From Rhodococcus antarcticus (GTDB lineage Bacteria > Actinomycetota > Actinomycetes > Mycobacteriales > Mycobacteriaceae): 64,000 nucleotides of DNA. Position numbers and translations under genes: made by a program. Position 1 is the first letter of the stretch. Every line of letters begins with the position of its first letter. This document shows, in pieces, positions 9,901-17,267 of the stretch. Below the pieces are notes generated by a model, which saw only the letters and a program-made list of their open reading frames with translations, searched no databases and was not told the DNA's origin. The stretch is from NCBI RefSeq assembly GCF_026153295.1, contig NZ_CP110615.1:2480001-2544000 (forward strand), written 5' to 3'.

Positions 9901-10276
9901 CGAAGGCGTAGGAGTGCACGGTCCGCACCAGGGGCTCACGCACCGTCCGGGTGCCGGTGGCCGCACCGCCCCCGGTCAGCCCGGCCGTGACCTGGCGGCG
10001 CACCTCGCGGGCGGCCCGTGAGCCGGCGGTGAGCACCAGGACCGACTCCGGCCCCGTCGACGCGCTGCGCAGCCGGCTGACCGCGACGTCGACCAGCAGC
10101 GCGGTCTTGCCGGTGCCCGGGCCGCCCAGCACCTGCACCGGGTCCCACCCGGCGCCGCCCGCCGGGGCCGCGTCCACGAGCTCGGCCGCGGAGCCCTCCC
10201 ACCGACGCGCTGCTCCGGGGTGCGCGGTGCCGCCGTGCGTCCCGCGCACCACCCGCACCCGCTGGTCCCCCCGCAC
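6977..10276 (-). CDS. adnA: AdnA: helicase-like/nuclease subunit of AdnAB with an iron-sulfur-type nuclease domain
   Basis: 1099 residues from GTG 10276. Walker A GGPGTGKT is at 51-58. Motif II reads LLVDDAQHLD (DDAQ instead of the DExx of AdnB) and motif III VAGDPDQAVFGFRGAD is kept, in line with this subunit being the less active motor in the mycobacterial enzyme. The C-terminal nuclease domain has VVDVKTGKT near residue 980. One Cys in ACPLRW near 850 and a CxxCxxxxxC set at about 1077-1086 (CDHCPVRSAC) form the four-cysteine arrangement that staples AddB-type nucleases through a 4Fe-4S cluster; the cluster itself is inferred. It precedes adnB with a GTGA overlap, so the subunits are translationally coupled. 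Several GTG codons lie between 10249 and 10276, so the exact start is uncertain by a few residues. Confidence 0.93.
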   Translation of the reverse strand: MRGDQRVRVVRGTHGGTAHPGAARRWEGSAAELVDAAPAGGAGWDPVQVLGGPGTGKTALLVDVAVSRLRSASTGPESVLVLTAGSRAAREVRRQVTAGLTGGGAATGTRTVREPLVRTVHSYAFAVLRVQAARHGNPPPRLVTGPEQDVVVRELLRGDVLDGAQHWPESLRPALGLTGFASELRDLLLRATERGQGPEDLVRLGRLHRRPEWVAAGRFGLQYEQSALLRSSVGMEAPQASAPAVDAAGLISAALDALAGDVALLAAERDRVRHLLVDDAQHLDAGAAQLVALLGTGAEETVVAGDPDQAVFGFRGADPAFLTGLEGRRVLLRTTHRCAPAVARAVASVSERLAGRGPQRGPEPVAGASEPGSVDVRLLGTVAQEASTVADTLRRAHLVDGVGWGEMAVVVRSSARSLPPLRRALLAAGVPMTVPAAELPLGRQHAVTGFLLALRALTADPDDEAAFDTESALALLSSPLGRADPVSLRRLQRGLRRVELAAGGVRDSAGLVRQLLLEPGSVRGRGGADDPLRGLTDAELEPLHRVRRALAAARVPLGARLGVEEVLWELWRSSGLERRWVDAADRGGSSGAQADRDLDAVVALFDAVARYVDRLPRATVGGFVSYLADQEIAGDARSDRAEGEAAVTVLTAHSAAGRQWRVVVVAGVQEGLWPSVRSRGSLLGVEQLVEVLSGGPGPELDGVVSRTAPLLADERRLFLLACSRASERLLVTAVQSAAGDAELMPSRFLDELVPSVGSTEREPVAASAAPRGLVLGELVADLRAAVCDPAAAHGRRELAAGQLARLAAAGVPGAHPDQWYGVPGPSTDVALWDPSDGPVSVSPSTVELLGACPLRWLLERHGGQDGSAASAVAGTLVHTLVQAIAGRTPAETVDAELARTWASVDLGAPWFAEHELERTRAMLGSFRTWWERTRTELTEVATEVGVDTQLRGEVDGAAVTARVRGRIDRLERDQLGRLVVVDVKTGKTPVSKEAAANHAQLATYQLAAAEGGVEEHPEPAALGGARLVYVAKNGRDGATERLQPAPDDAVLAQWRQDVLVAAAATRGPSFAATVNDGCDHCPVRSACPAQDSGRQVTQP

Positions 10277-10344
10277 CGGTCCATCAGAGCACGGAGCACC
10301 GACACTCCCGCGCCGCCGGACGTTGCTCCTGCCACGATGGTCAC

Positions 10345-11118
10345 GTGAGCCTCCTGCACATGCACACCTCCGGCCCGGTCGACGGTCCGCCCGTCCTGGC
10401 CGTGCACGGGGTGACCGGGCACGGGGCGCGCTGGCGGGCCCTGGCCGAGGCCGAGCTGCCCACCGCGCGCGTGCTGGCCCCGGACCTGCGCGGGCACGGC
10501 CGCTCACCCTGGGCCCCGCCGTGGACCCTGGAGCAGCACGCCGCAGACCTGCTCGCGGTGCTGGACGACGCCGGCCTCGGGCGCGTCCTCGTCCTCACCC
10601 ACTCCTTCGGCGGCGCGATCGGGCTGCACCTGGCGCGCACGGCGCCGGAGCGGGTGCACACCCTCGTCCTGCTGGACCCGGCCACCGGCATCGACCCCAC
10701 CGACGCGCTGGAGGCCGCGCAGGACTCGTGCACGCCGGACACCTGGGCGGAACCGGCCGCCGCGGCCCGGGCGAAGGCGGGCGACTGGGCAGGGGTGCCG
10801 CGGGCACTGGTCGAGCACGAGGTGGCCGAGCACCTCGCCCAGCAGCCGGACGGGCGCTGGGCCTGGCGCACCTGCACCCCGGCGGTGGTGGCGGCGTGGA
10901 GCGAGATGGCGCGCGCACCGGTGCTGCCCCCGCCCGGGGTCCGGACGCTGCTGGTCCCCGCCCTGCGGGTGCAGCCCCCGCTGCTGGCCGAGGCCTACCG
11001 CGGGGCGCTGACCGCGCTGGACCACGTCACCGAGCACCCGCTGGACTGCGACCACATGGTGCCGTACCTGCTGCCCACCGCGGTGGGCGCACTAGTCCGG
11101 GCGCGGCTGGAACCCTGA
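10345..11118 (+). CDS. LipV-like alpha/beta hydrolase
   Basis: 257 residues with a complete alpha/beta-hydrolase pattern: oxyanion HGVTGHGARW at 21-30, APDLRGHGRS at 45-54, nucleophile elbow THSFGG with Ser87, and a late CDHMV supplying the histidine. Position next to adnAB and before an alkyltransferase-like gene is that of M. tuberculosis lipV (Rv3203). Likely a cytoplasmic esterase or lipase of unknown substrate. It is divergent from adnA with 68 bases between starts, and its stop overlaps the next start (TGATG). GTG start; a CACGAT box six bases upstream is a weak leaderless signal. Confidence 0.85.
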   Translation: MSLLHMHTSGPVDGPPVLAVHGVTGHGARWRALAEAELPTARVLAPDLRGHGRSPWAPPWTLEQHAADLLAVLDDAGLGRVLVLTHSFGGAIGLHLARTAPERVHTLVLLDPATGIDPTDALEAAQDSCTPDTWAEPAAAARAKAGDWAGVPRALVEHEVAEHLAQQPDGRWAWRTCTPAVVAAWSEMARAPVLPPPGVRTLLVPALRVQPPLLAEAYRGALTALDHVTEHPLDCDHMVPYLLPTAVGALVRARLEP

Positions 11119-11414
11119 TGGCCCGGATCACCGACGAGCAGGTCGAGACCGTGCGCGCGCTCGTCGCGGCCGTGCCCCCGGGGCGGGTGACCACCTACGG
11201 GGACGTCGCCGCCGCGGCGGGGCTCACCTCACCCCGGATCGTGGGCACCATCCTGCGCACCGACGGGCACGACCTGCCGTGGCACCGGGTGCTCCGGGCC
11301 AGCGGGGTGCCCCCCGAGCACATCGCCACCGAGCAGCTCGCCCGGCTGCGCACGGAGGGCGTGCTCGCCGACGACGGCCGGATCCCGCTGGCCGCCTACC
11401 GCCTGGTGCGCTGA
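11118..11414 (+). CDS. Alkyltransferase-like protein (ATL), O6-alkylguanine lesion recogniser
   Basis: 98 residues, the size of stand-alone MGMT DNA-binding domains. The place of the alkyl-accepting PCHR motif is taken by P54-W55-H56-R57, the Cys-to-Trp change that defines ATL proteins. The helix-turn-helix TYGDVAAAAG (27-36) and the arginine finger in SPRIVGTIL (Arg40) are kept. ATLs flip and bind O6-alkylguanines without repairing them and pass them to nucleotide excision repair. The start codon overlaps the hydrolase stop (TGATG), so the pair is one operon, as in Rv3203-Rv3204. Confidence 0.9.
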   Translation: MARITDEQVETVRALVAAVPPGRVTTYGDVAAAAGLTSPRIVGTILRTDGHDLPWHRVLRASGVPPEHIATEQLARLRTEGVLADDGRIPLAAYRLVR

Positions 11415-11430
11415 CCTGGTCGCACGCGGG

Positions 11431-12063
11431 TCACTTGCGCCCCGCCGTCCACTCCAGGCCCCAGCCGTAGATCTCGTCGAGCTCCTTGTGGCCCCGGCCG
11501 ACGTAGCGGACCTCGCGACGGACGACGAGCTCCCCGCCGACGTTCTCCAGCATCGCCACCGCACACATCGACGCGTTGGCGGCGTGCTCGTCCAGGCGGA
11601 CCTCCACGGGCGGGCCCTCCTGCGGGTGCAGGGTGACCACCGCGTCGGCCGCCGACCAGTTCGGCACACCCTCGTAGATGAAGGCGAACACCAGCACCCG
11701 CTTCAGCCTCGCCAGCTGGGAGAGGTCGACGAAGAGGTTCTCGCCGTCGGTGCTGGTGCCCGAGCGGTCGTCGCCGTCCAGCCGCACCACCGGGGTGGGA
11801 CCCGGATCGGACGTGAAGCTGTTGCCCAGGGCCTGCACCACGCCCTTGGACCCGTCGGCCAGCTCGTACAGGCACGCCAGGTCGAGGTCGATGGCCGAGC
11901 TGGCGCCCATCAGCTTCTTGAGGAACCCACCTCCACCGGAGCCGGTGGGGCGGGCCGTCCAGTTCAGGTTCACCCGCATGACCCCGCCCGAGGCAGCAGC
12001 CTTGCTCAGCGAGACCTGGGGCGAGGCCTTGGTCAACGTCACCTTGTTCATGTCGACCGCCAT
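11431..12063 (-). CDS. TerD-family calcium-binding stress protein, divergent paralogue
   Basis: 210 residues. The N-terminus (VTLTKASPQVSLSK) and the order of strands follow TerD/CABP folds: an IDLDLACLY calcium loop near 60, then GENLFVDLSQL, and a C-terminal EVRYVGRGHKELDEIYGWGLEW. It has a Gly-rich insert (GSGGGGFLKKLMG) before the IDLDL loop and a W-x-A-R segment typical of the TerD-like proteins that pair with a canonical TerD. It is translated from an ATG overlapping the stop of the upstream terD (ATGA). TerD proteins bind Ca2+ and are linked to tellurite, colicin and phage or stress tolerance; only two ter genes are present here, so the specific role is unknown. Confidence 0.88.
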   Translation of the reverse strand: MAVDMNKVTLTKASPQVSLSKAAASGGVMRVNLNWTARPTGSGGGGFLKKLMGASSAIDLDLACLYELADGSKGVVQALGNSFTSDPGPTPVVRLDGDDRSGTSTDGENLFVDLSQLARLKRVLVFAFIYEGVPNWSAADAVVTLHPQEGPPVEVRLDEHAANASMCAVAMLENVGGELVVRREVRYVGRGHKELDEIYGWGLEWTAGRK

Positions 12064-12644
12064 CAGACGTTCACCCCGTAGTCCAGCGCGATGCCGCGCA
12101 GCCCGCTCGCGTATCCCTGGCCGACGGCCCGGAACTTCCACTCCTCGCCGCGGCGGTAGAGCTCGCCGAACACCATCGCGGTCTCCGAGGAGGCGTCCTC
12201 GGTGAGGTCGAACCGGGCCAGCTCGGTCTCGCCCGCCTGGTTCACCACCCGGATGTAGGCGTTGCGCACCTGGCCGAAGCTCTGCCCGCGGGTCTCGGCG
12301 TCGTAGATGGAGACGGGGAACACGATGGTCGTGACCGTCGGCGGGACCGCGACCAGGTTGATCTTGATGGCCTCGTCGTCGCCCTCGCCCTCGCCGGTGA
12401 GGTTGTCCCCGGTGTGCTCGACGGAGCCGTCGGGGCTGGTGAGGTTGTTGAAGAACACGAAGTTCTCGTCGGAGAGGACCTTGCCGTTCTCCCCGCAGAG
12501 CAGCGCCGACGCGTCGAGGTCGAAGTCGACGCCCGTCGAGGTGCGCACGTCCCACCCCAGGCCCACGGTGACGGCGGCGAGACCAGCGGCCCCCGCCTCC
12601 TTGGTCAGCGAGACGTTTCCGCCCTTGCCGAGGTTGACTGCCAC
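12063..12644 (-). CDS. terD: TerD family calcium-binding protein
   Basis: 193 residues from a GTG at 12644 that has GGGAG seven bases upstream; the frame extends further but this gives the standard TerD start ([16 protein letters not shown]) and length. Both calcium sites are visible: [13 protein letters not shown] (Asp ladder) and [13 protein letters not shown] with conserved acidic residues. The C-terminal [21 protein letters not shown] is also canonical. Likely a cytosolic stress protein acting with the downstream paralogue, to which it is fused by an ATGA overlap. No terZ/terABC/tellurite-channel partner is in the window. In the reference mycobacterial order lipV/ATL and TIGR02569 are neighbours, so this pair looks inserted. 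Confidence 0.92.
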   Translation of the reverse strand: MAVNLGKGGNVSLTKEAGAAGLAAVTVGLGWDVRTSTGVDFDLDASALLCGENGKVLSDENFVFFNNLTSPDGSVEHTGDNLTGEGEGDDEAIKINLVAVPPTVTTIVFPVSIYDAETRGQSFGQVRNAYIRVVNQAGETELARFDLTEDASSETAMVFGELYRRGEEWKFRAVGQGYASGLRGIALDYGVNV

Positions 12645-12767
12645 CTGCGAGCTCCCGTCGGTCGCGGACCCGCTCGATCGCCGGTCCTGGATGCGCGACC
12701 GCACCGGTCGCGCCTCACCCGACCCTACTGACGCGGACGGACGGACGGGTGGTCGGCGGCCTCGCCC

Positions 12768-12836
12768 GCACCCGGTTCACAGGTGCCCGCGCACCCCGGT
12801 CACAGGTGCCTGCGCACCCCGGTCAAAGGTGCCTGC
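12768..12836. repeat. 23-bp tandem repeat, three copies, spanning a stop codon
   Basis: Copies at 12768-12790, 12791-12813 and 12814-12836. Copies two and three differ at one base; copy one has a small internal shift. The third copy contains the stop codon of the minus-strand gene (12823-12825) and its last four codons, and a degenerate fourth unit lies inside that gene. The array fills the gap between two genes. Confidence 0.85.
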
Positions 12837-13650
12837 GCACCAGGTCCGCGGTGCGGGCGAGGCCGGGGAAGCCCTCCGGGGTGGAGCGAGCGTGCAGGGT
12901 GTGCACCGCCAGCCGGAACAGCACGGCCCGCAGCAGCACCTGGGGCCAGTCGTCCTGCTCCGACCAGCGGTCCACCAGGCCCTCGTCCGAGCCGCCCCAC
13001 GCCACGGCGTCCACCACCGCGACCGCCGCCGCCCAGGAGGCCGGGTGCCAGTAGGGCGTGATGTCGACGATCCCGGGATCGGCCGAGCCGGCGAACAGGA
13101 CGGTGCCGAACAGGTCCCCGTGCACCACCTGCGGGGTGCCCTGCACGCGCCGCCGGGCCCGGGCGAGGTCGCGGAACAGCACGACGCTCGGCGGGTCCAG
13201 CCCGGCGGACGGCCCGGGCGGGTCGGAGAACGGCGGCACCTGCTCGCCCCACGCGGCCCGGTCGGCCAGCGTCAGCACCGCGTCCTCGACGCTGCGGGCC
13301 GCGGGGGCCAGGAAGCGCGGGCAGGGCAGGGCGGCGGTGGCGGCGTGCAGCCGCCCGGCCACCTGGACCACCTCGTCGTGCCGCGGCTCGGGCTCACCGG
13401 CCAGGAAGGTGTCGGCCGACCACCCGGAGACCACCCAGCGACCATCGGTGGAGCGGACCGGGCGGGCGAGGCGGAGCCCCTCCACGGTCAGGGTCTCGCG
13501 CACCCCGGCCGACCAGGTGGCCCTGGCGTGGTCCACGACCGGCGTCAGCACCACGTCCCCGAAGCGCCACCCGTCGCCGTGCGGCTCCTCGTCCTGGGGG
13601 CCACGCAGGCCGAAGGTGGCGCGCACGTGCGTCGGCGGGGGGGTGCTCAC
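12823..13650 (-). CDS. TIGR02569 family actinobacterial protein (kinase/APH-like fold)
   Basis: 275 residues. It resembles the mycobacterial TIGR02569 family (Rv3205c lies at this place, before moeZ). A phosphotransferase-like core is hinted at by VVHGDLFGTVLF followed by IVDITPYWHP, corresponding to the catalytic HGD loop and metal-binding Asp of APH/choline kinases, but the usual Asn after HGD is missing, so activity is doubtful. The start at GTG 13650 (STPPPTHV) is chosen because a TAGCGT box lies seven bases upstream; a GTG three codons earlier overlaps that box. The C-terminus ends inside a 23-bp tandem repeat, so its last residues may differ between strains. Confidence 0.78.
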   Translation of the reverse strand: MSTPPPTHVRATFGLRGPQDEEPHGDGWRFGDVVLTPVVDHARATWSAGVRETLTVEGLRLARPVRSTDGRWVVSGWSADTFLAGEPEPRHDEVVQVAGRLHAATAALPCPRFLAPAARSVEDAVLTLADRAAWGEQVPPFSDPPGPSAGLDPPSVVLFRDLARARRRVQGTPQVVHGDLFGTVLFAGSADPGIVDITPYWHPASWAAAVAVVDAVAWGGSDEGLVDRWSEQDDWPQVLLRAVLFRLAVHTLHARSTPEGFPGLARTADLVRRHL

Positions 13651-13657
13651 CCCCGGC

Positions 13658-13663
13658 ACGCTA
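13658..13663 (-). promoter_or_regulatory. -10 box of a leaderless promoter for the TIGR02569 gene
   Basis: TAGCGT on the minus strand, seven bases before GTG 13650; it overlaps the alternative GTG at 13659, arguing against that start. Confidence 0.5.
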
Positions 13664-13705
13664 CCGGCGGGTGCCCGCCCGGCCCGGCCGACACGGGCGT
13701 CGACG

Positions 13706-14881
13706 TCAGTAGGTCGGCATGCTCGGGTCCACCTGCGCCGCCCACGCCAGCACTCCGCCCTGCAGGTGCCTGGCGTCGGCGAACCCCGCCTCCCGCAGGG
13801 CGGCCAGGGCCTCGGCGGAGCGCGCCCCGGACTTGCAGTGCAGCACGACCGGCCGGTCGCGCGGGAGCTCGGCGAGCGCCTCCCCCGACAGGATCCGGTC
13901 CTTGGGGATGAGCGTGGCGCCCGGGATCCGGACGATGTCCCACTCCACCGGCTCGCGCACGTCGACCAGGAACAGCTCGGTGCCCGCGTCCATCAGCGCC
14001 TTGAGCTCCGGGGCCGTGACGGTGCTGCCGGCGGCCGCGCTCCGGGCCGCGTCGGAGACCACCCCGCAGAACGCCTCGTAGTCGATGAGCCCGGTGACCC
14101 GCTCCGCCTCGGGGTCCTTGCGCAGCGTGATGGTGCGGTAGGTCATGTCCAGGGCGTCGTAGACCACCAGCCGGCCGAGCAGGGGCTCACCGATCCCCAT
14201 GATCAGCTTGATCGCCTCGGTGCCCATGATGGAGCCGATGGACGCGCAGAGGATGCCGAGCACACCGCCCTCGGCGCACGAGGGGACCGTGCCGGGCGGC
14301 GGGGCCACCGGGTAGAGGTCGCGGTAGTTGAGCCCGCGCCCGTCCGGGGCGGCCTCCCAGAACACCGACGCCTGCCCCTCGAACCGGTAGATGGAGCCCC
14401 ACACGTAGGGCTTGCCGAGCAGCACGGCCGCGTCGTTGACGAGGTACCGCGTCGCGAAGTTGTCCGTGCCGTCGACCACGAGGTCGTAGTCGGCGAAGAT
14501 CTCCAGGACGTTGTCGGCCTCCAGGCGCACCTGGTGCAGCCGCACGTCGACGTGGGGGTTGATCTCGGCGATCGACTCCTGCGCGCTGACCGCCTTCGCC
14601 CTGTCCACGTCGGAGACGCCGTGGATGACCTGGCGCTGCAGGTTGGAGGCGTCCACCACGTCGAAGTCGACGATGCCGAGGGTGCCCACGCCGGCCGCGG
14701 CCAGGTAGAGCAGGGCGGGCGAGCCGAGGCCTCCGGCGCCGATGACGAGCACCTTCGCGTTCTTCAGCCGCTTCTGCCCGACCATCCCCACCTCCGGGAT
14801 GATGAGGTGCCGGCTGTAGCGGGCCACCTCGTCCTTGCTCAGCTCCGCGGCCGGTTCCACCAGCGGGGGCAGTGATGCCAT
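13706..14881 (-). CDS. moeZ: MoeZ: E1-like adenylyltransferase/sulfurtransferase
   Basis: 391 residues, matching the 392 of M. tuberculosis MoeZ. An N-terminal MoeB/ThiF domain has the nucleotide loop VIGAGGLGSP near 46-55 and the R-finger and DNFATRY segments. The C-terminal rhodanese domain carries the persulfide loop HCKSGARS with Cys349. It adenylates the C-terminal Gly of small sulfur carriers (MoaD, CysO) and converts it to a thiocarboxylate for molybdopterin and cysteine synthesis. As in other MoeZ proteins the zinc CxxC pairs of E. coli MoeB are absent. ATG at 14881 has GAGGAG seven bases upstream. It ends 55 bases before the TIGR02569 gene. Confidence 0.95.
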   Translation of the reverse strand: MASLPPLVEPAAELSKDEVARYSRHLIIPEVGMVGQKRLKNAKVLVIGAGGLGSPALLYLAAAGVGTLGIVDFDVVDASNLQRQVIHGVSDVDRAKAVSAQESIAEINPHVDVRLHQVRLEADNVLEIFADYDLVVDGTDNFATRYLVNDAAVLLGKPYVWGSIYRFEGQASVFWEAAPDGRGLNYRDLYPVAPPPGTVPSCAEGGVLGILCASIGSIMGTEAIKLIMGIGEPLLGRLVVYDALDMTYRTITLRKDPEAERVTGLIDYEAFCGVVSDAARSAAAGSTVTAPELKALMDAGTELFLVDVREPVEWDIVRIPGATLIPKDRILSGEALAELPRDRPVVLHCKSGARSAEALAALREAGFADARHLQGGVLAWAAQVDPSMPTY

Positions 14882-14949
14882 CAGGCACTCCTCAGGGTCG
14901 TGTCGTCCTGCTGCTGGCCGAGCGCGCCACGGCAGGTCCGTCGGCAGGC

Positions 14950-16086
14950 TCAGCCGCGGGGGAAGGGCCAGGGGTTGAACCGGCAGGTGAAGCCGTTGGC
15001 GGGCACCACGCCCGCCGGGTCCAGCGCCGCGATGGCATCGTTGGCCACCCCGAACGTCTGCTGCATCATGACCGGGGCGAGCCCCCCGTCGGACTCGCAG
15101 GGCTGGTGCTGGCGGAACCCGATGGCGTGCCCCACCTCGTGGTTGACCATGTACTGCCGGTACGAGCCGGTGTCACCCTGGAAGGCGATCGCCCCCCGCA
15201 CCCACCGCGCGACGTTCAGCACCACCCGTCCGGCGGTGCGGTTGTAGCAGGAGGTCTCGAGCTCGATCTGGTAGCCGCACTCGTCGTCGGCCCGCACCGT
15301 CATCTGCGACGAGAGGCTGATCCGGAAGGTGGGGGTGCCCGAGTCGATCCGCTGGAGGGCGAAGCGTCCGTCGCTGGTCCAGCTCTTGGGGTTCGCCAGC
15401 GTCTGGTCCACCAGGGAGGCCACGGCGGCGTCCCCCCCGAAGGGGGTCGTGTCCATGCCGTCCTCGACCTCCACGGTGTACTTGATCACCGACGTGGTCC
15501 CCGTGCCCACCTGACCGGTGCTGCCCGGCACCACGTGCCAGGTCCCCGCTCCCGTCACCGGGAAGGTGCCGCCGTCGGGCAGCGAGCCCGAGACGACGGC
15601 GGGGTTGAAGGTGCCGTCCCCGGCGGGCGGCACGCCGATGATGTCGGGTCCGTCGGCCCCGGTGCTCAGCGAGCCGAAGTCGGTGCTGCCGGGGTCGGTC
15701 CCGTCCGCCGAGGTGCTCGTCGCGACGGTCGAGGTGGTCGGGGTGCCCGGCTGGACCACGTCGACGACCGCGAGGACGGTGACGGCGACGAGGAACGGCA
15801 CGGCGTAGGCGCGCCAGCCGTAGGTGGCGACGAGACGACCCGCTCGGCTGCGGCTGCGGACCCCGGTGCGTTCCGGTCGTCGCGAGGGACGCACCCGGGA
15901 GGGCTCGCCGCCTATCGGGTCCCAGGAGGCACGCAGCGGCTGGGGACCGTCCCCGCGCTCGTCGGGCCTGCCGCGCTCGTGGGGCCTGCCGCGCTCGTCG
16001 GGCCACGCCCGGACGTCCAGGGCCGTGCTGCGCCGGGCCCGTGGGTCCCTGCTGCGACCACGGTCCTCGCGCGGCGGTCGGGTCAC
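14950..16086 (-). CDS. DUF3152 membrane-anchored metzincin-like protein
   Basis: 378 residues. An Arg/Pro-rich cytoplasmic part of about 85 residues is followed by one membrane segment (YAVPFLVAVTVLAVVDVV) and an extracytoplasmic domain. Near residue 314 it carries NHEVGHAIGFRQH, a full HExxHxxGxxH zinc signature of metzincin peptidases, with several cysteines nearby (DDECGY, TSCYN, QPCESD, TCRFN) that probably form disulfides. This suggests a surface zinc peptidase; the substrate is unknown. Rv3207c, between moeZ and the TetR gene in M. tuberculosis, is the counterpart. The start is unclear: GTG 16086 or TTG 16104. The N-terminal tail holds an 18-bp tandem repeat (ERGRPx units). Confidence 0.85.
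   Translation of the reverse strand: MTRPPREDRGRSRDPRARRSTALDVRAWPDERGRPHERGRPDERGDGPQPLRASWDPIGGEPSRVRPSRRPERTGVRSRSRAGRLVATYGWRAYAVPFLVAVTVLAVVDVVQPGTPTTSTVATSTSADGTDPGSTDFGSLSTGADGPDIIGVPPAGDGTFNPAVVSGSLPDGGTFPVTGAGTWHVVPGSTGQVGTGTTSVIKYTVEVEDGMDTTPFGGDAAVASLVDQTLANPKSWTSDGRFALQRIDSGTPTFRISLSSQMTVRADDECGYQIELETSCYNRTAGRVVLNVARWVRGAIAFQGDTGSYRQYMVNHEVGHAIGFRQHQPCESDGGLAPVMMQQTFGVANDAIAALDPAGVVPANGFTCRFNPWPFPRG
15955..16008. repeat. 18-bp tandem repeat, three copies, in the DUF3152 N-terminal tail
   Basis: Units 15955-15972, 15973-15990 and 15991-16008 differ at a few bases and encode DERGRP/HERGRP-like hexapeptides in the cytoplasmic tail. Confidence 0.8.
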
Positions 16087-16138
16087 CGTCCCAGGGTGCC
16101 ACAAGGCCCCGGGCGGGCCCTGCGACGCGCCCGCCCGC

Positions 16139-17107
16139 TCACCACTCCCCCAGCTCCACCGAGCGCAGCATGGCGACCACTGCCCTGGCGACGGTCAAGG
16201 GCTGCTCCATCTGCGCGACGTGGCCGACCCGGTTCAGCACCAGCAGCCGGCCCCTCGGCAAGGTGGAGACGAGCCGGGGGCCGCGGTCGACGCTGACGAG
16301 CTTGTCCTGGGCGCCCCACACCACCAGCGTCGGCGCCTGGACCCGGGCGGCCTCGGCCCACAACGACCGGGCCGGCAGCACCAGCCACGACTGCAGCAGC
16401 GCGCCGAAGCTGCGGCCCAGGGCGTCGGCCGCCCAGGACTGGCCGCCCCGCTCCTGCGCCTCGGACACGGCCTGCTCGATGCGGTGCTCGGGCACCAGGT
16501 CCGGCTCGGCGAAGCACAGCCGGACCAGGGCCTGCGCCCGCTCCCGGGGGGTGGAGGCCTGCAGCCGGCGCCGGAAGATGCCGCCGACGACGGGCAGGTA
16601 GGCCAGCGGCAGCCGGGGGTCGGATATCCGCCGCGGGTCGGGCCGGAGGTCGGGCACCGCGGGCGAGACCAGCGTCAGGGTCCGCACGAGGTCCGGGCGC
16701 CGGGCCGCCACGAGGATCGAGACGGCCCCGCCCATGGAGTTGCCGAACAGGTGGGCGGGACCGGTCTGCTCCAGCAGCGCCACCACCACGTCGGCACTGC
16801 CGGTCAACGAGTAGCGGCCGTGCGCCGGGGGGGCGGAGCGCCCGAAGCCGGGCAGGTCCAGCGCCACCCCCGGGGCGAGCGGGGACAGCAGCCCGGCGAG
16901 GTCGGTCCAGTTGCTGGCCGATCCGCCGAGGCCGTGCACGAACACCGCCGGGGTGGCGCCCGCGGGCCCCGGGGTCCGCCGCACGTGCACCTCCTGGCCC
17001 GCGAGCACCTCGGTGGCGCCGGGCCACGGCTCCTGCTGCAGGTCCAGGGGGGCCAGCCCGTCCGGGTCGTCGGTGGTGCCTGTCGGGAGAGCGGCTCGCT
17101 GCGTCAC
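16139..17107 (-). CDS. Alpha/beta hydrolase
   Basis: 322 residues. The fold markers are all present: oxyanion segment HGLGGSASNW, ALDLPGFGRS, nucleophile elbow GNSMGG, the acid in VVWGAQDKLVS and the histidine in NRVGHVAQMEQP. The order and spacing match proline iminopeptidase/meta-cleavage-product hydrolase-like enzymes; the substrate is not deducible. GTG 17107 is chosen because the alternative 17203 start lies in the intergenic region that also serves the divergent tetR. The regulator starting at 17268 may control it. It is followed by the DUF3152 gene on the same strand. Confidence 0.82.
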   Translation of the reverse strand: MTQRAALPTGTTDDPDGLAPLDLQQEPWPGATEVLAGQEVHVRRTPGPAGATPAVFVHGLGGSASNWTDLAGLLSPLAPGVALDLPGFGRSAPPAHGRYSLTGSADVVVALLEQTGPAHLFGNSMGGAVSILVAARRPDLVRTLTLVSPAVPDLRPDPRRISDPRLPLAYLPVVGGIFRRRLQASTPRERAQALVRLCFAEPDLVPEHRIEQAVSEAQERGGQSWAADALGRSFGALLQSWLVLPARSLWAEAARVQAPTLVVWGAQDKLVSVDRGPRLVSTLPRGRLLVLNRVGHVAQMEQPLTVARAVVAMLRSVELGEW

Positions 17108-17183
17108 CCCACCAGGATGCGTCAGCCGCCACCGCGGGGGCACGTCGGGGCGCGAGCACGTCGTCGACGCCCCTACCGGCGGG

Positions 17184-17189
17184 TAAACT
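17184..17189 (+). promoter_or_regulatory. Candidate -10 box for tetR
   Basis: TAAACT preceded by GGG in the divergent intergenic region, about 79 bases before the tetR ATG; the -35 is not recognisable. It would leave a leader of about 70 bases. Confidence 0.35.
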
Positions 17190-17267
17190 CTGCGCGACGC
17201 CACCGCGGACCACGGCGGTGTCCGTCACCGCACCCACCCGGTGCCCGACCCCGCCCCAGGAGACCTG

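Noticed and set aside
6956-10021. A 1021-codon open frame on the plus strand opposite adnA
   Set aside because: It is the antisense shadow of adnA: composed of His/Gln/Gly/Arg-rich sequence without any domain, as expected in very GC-rich DNA.
11431-12644. A complete tellurite/phage-defence ter operon
   Set aside because: Only two TerD-type genes; no TerC, TerB, TerY or biosynthetic genes in reach.
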